This document shows, piece by piece, positions 5,881 through 6,373 of a stretch of DNA of 6,373 nt; position 1 is the first letter of the stretch, and the number at the start of each line of letters is the position of its first letter. The translations under genes and the position numbers were made by a program. The stretch is from Candidatus Woesearchaeota archaeon CG10_big_fil_rev_8_21_14_0_10_36_11 (GTDB lineage: Archaea; Nanobdellota; Nanobdellia; Woesearchaeales; GW2011-AR9). The notes beneath the pieces are model-generated. The model was not told the origin of the DNA and ran no database searches. It was given only the letters and a program-made list of their open reading frames with translations. The stretch covers positions 1 to 6,373 of the forward strand of contig PCYB01000054.1 of assembly GCA_002762845.1 (NCBI GenBank). The letters run 5' to 3'.

Positions 5881-6202
5881 ATTCATCCGTCATGGGAAGT
5901 GATTCAAGAGCAGCTTTCGCGTCTCCTTCTTTAACAATAGCAACAGAGGCAGTTGCAACCGGTAATCCTGCGGCTGCGCCCAAGTCATCTTTCTTGGAAA
6001 CCTTTACGCACCGGATTTCTTTCTCTTTACAGAGTAACGGTAAGTGCATGATAACTTCTTTAGGGCTAACATCGTCTGCATAGACAACAAGTTTGGCGTT
6101 GCCTTTCTCAACAGCTTTTGTGGTTTCATTTGCGCCCTTTCTAATCTTTCCAGTAGTACGAGCAACTTCTACTATTTCCAATATTTTTGCTTCATCAGCC
6201 AT
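5879..6202 (-). CDS. rpl7ae: ribosomal protein L7Ae (eL8), kink-turn RNA-binding protein
   Basis: A 107-residue L7Ae, which binds kink-turns in 23S rRNA and, in archaea, also in box C/D and H/ACA guide RNPs and RNase P. Signatures are the R21-K-G-A-N-E-T-T-K29 RNA-contact helix, L54-P-L-L-C58 with K61, and L74-G-A-A-A-G79. It is a little shorter than the usual 115-125 residues. I chose ATG 6202 over the in-frame ATG 6232 because GGAGG (6217-6213) stands ten bases before 6202, while the ten extra residues of the longer form lie across that site and do not match the family. It is the first gene of the cluster, and its TAG stop is merged with the S28e ribosome-binding site. L7Ae is known to regulate its own mRNA in some archaea, so its leader deserves attention. 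Confidence 0.96.
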   Translation of the reverse strand: MADEAKILEIVEVARTTGKIRKGANETTKAVEKGNAKLVVYADDVSPKEVIMHLPLLCKEKEIRCVKVSKKDDLGAAAGLPVATASVAIVKEGDAKAALESLPMTDE

Positions 6203-6212
6203 TTTGGGTAAT

Positions 6213-6217
6213 CCTCC
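6213..6217 (-). promoter_or_regulatory. Shine-Dalgarno that decides the L7Ae start
   Basis: Minus-strand GGAGG, ten bases before the ATG at 6202. It falls inside the ten-codon extension that the upstream ATG at 6232 would add, so it argues for 6202 as the real start. Confidence 0.7.
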
Positions 6218-6241
6218 ACAAGCAACAATCATAAGAAATTG

Positions 6242-6271
6242 TTACCTTTGTCATTCCGACTTCATCGGTAA
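6242..6271 (-). promoter_or_regulatory. possible hairpin in the L7Ae mRNA leader
   Basis: On the minus strand TTACC (6271-6267) can pair with GGTAA (6246-6242), and an alternative inner stem CCGA/TCGG closes a 5-base loop; the two share bases and so compete. The region contains CGATGA and ATGAC, which vaguely resemble box C and box D elements, but I could not build a proper kink-turn from them. It lies 40 bases before the start codon, upstream of the Shine-Dalgarno. Confidence 0.25.
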
Positions 6272-6293
6272 TATGTATCTAGAAACGAGGTTC

Positions 6294-6318
6294 ATTTAAA
6301 AAGGTTTCTTAAAAAGGT
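6294..6318 (-). promoter_or_regulatory. operon promoter: tandem TATA-like repeat
   Basis: The minus strand carries ACCTTTTTAA twice, at 6318-6309 and 6305-6296, with a 13-base period. The second copy continues into CTTTTTAAAT, a plausible TATA element, which would start transcription near 6272 and give a leader of about 70 bases. The duplicate could be a second TATA/BRE unit or an operator. A weaker alternative TATA, CATATTA, lies near 6274-6268. Confidence 0.4.
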
Positions 6319-6373
6319 AACTATTTAGCTTTCTGAAGTTCCACAACTATTCTCGAGTATAGAAAAGTTTATT

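Larger units (their letters stand above)
6241..6321. repeat. 9-bp inverted repeat flanking the L7Ae promoter
   Basis: GTTACCTTT at 6241-6249 and its exact reverse complement AAAGGTAAC at 6313-6321 are separated by 63 bases that include the TATA-like sequence. A transcript that starts between the arms would carry only one, so they are more likely protein-binding half-sites, or chance, than an RNA stem, unless transcription starts upstream of 6321. Confidence 0.45.

Noticed and set aside
4982..5902. Plus-strand open frame of 306 codons across ndk, L24e and S28e
   Set aside because: It is antisense to three clearly recognisable genes, its translation is rich in Phe, Ser and Cys without any family motif, and it has no ribosome-binding site.
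6203..6232. Longer L7Ae starting at ATG 6232
   Set aside because: The ten added residues do not look like L7Ae, no SD precedes 6232, and the GGAGG at 6217-6213 is ideally placed for ATG 6202.
6241..6275. Box C/D-like kink-turn in the L7Ae leader
   Set aside because: CGATGA and ATGAC resemble C and D boxes, but the second strand has extra bases before the outer stem and the inner stem does not pair, so a standard kink-turn cannot be drawn by hand; kept only as a general hairpin.
6321..6368. Minus-strand protein-like tail ending in V-V-E-L-Q-K-A-K before a TAG at 6323-6321
   Set aside because: An in-frame TAA at 6371-6369 closes the frame after 15 codons and there is no start codon or SD, so it is probably chance unless a frameshift or sequencing error is present.
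1..6373. CRISPR array, insertion sequence, tRNA or defence/toxin system
   Set aside because: No spaced direct-repeat array, transposase, terminal inverted repeats, tRNA-like T-arm or recognised defence gene was seen; the recognisable genes are mostly core translation and nucleotide metabolism.

Overview
This 6.4-kb, AT-rich window is archaeal. It carries archaeal/eukaryotic-type ribosomal proteins (L7Ae, S28e, L24e) and an EF-2 with the diphthamide-site signature. Its Shine-Dalgarno sites are GGAGG/GGTGA, and it has TATA-like elements and an oligo-T terminator. Several traits suggest a DPANN-type lineage, perhaps near Woesearchaeota/Pacearchaeota: a nucleoside diphosphate kinase with an extra internal segment, a bacterial-type (long-LID) adenylate kinase and a stand-alone PEP-utiliser swivel-domain protein. 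That placement is inference from protein style; no marker was compared computationally.

Layout, read from right to left on the minus strand. A promoter region (about 6203-6373) with repeats and TATA-like elements precedes a tightly packed cluster: L7Ae (6202-5879), S28e (5868-5584), L24e (5571-5377), ndk (5356-4781), adk (4755-4111) and EF-2 (4069-1874). Gaps are 10-41 bases. In the first three genes the stop codon of one gene is built into the Shine-Dalgarno of the next. The L7Ae-S28e-L24e-ndk order is a widespread archaeal arrangement; here adk and EF-2 follow ndk instead of the often-seen infB. The products fit one theme: ribosome parts, nucleotide balance (NTP/AMP/ADP) and the GTP-driven translocase. 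An oligo-T tract follows EF-2.

Beyond EF-2, a separate minus-strand gene (1803-448) has its own TATA box placed for leaderless transcription. It encodes a 451-residue protein ending in a PEP-synthase-type phosphohistidine swivelling domain, with no ATP-grasp and no PEP-binding barrel. It converges on, and overlaps by 11 bases, a plus-strand DUF192 gene (120-458). The first 66 bases may hold the tail of another plus-strand gene.

I found no CRISPR array, tRNA/rRNA, insertion sequence or obvious defence system. The unusual points are modest: the hybrid Cys-Ser-Cys-Asp LID of Adk, the insertion and altered active-site loop of Ndk, the N-terminal extension of S28e, the orphan swivel-domain protein, and the repeat-rich promoter/leader ahead of L7Ae.
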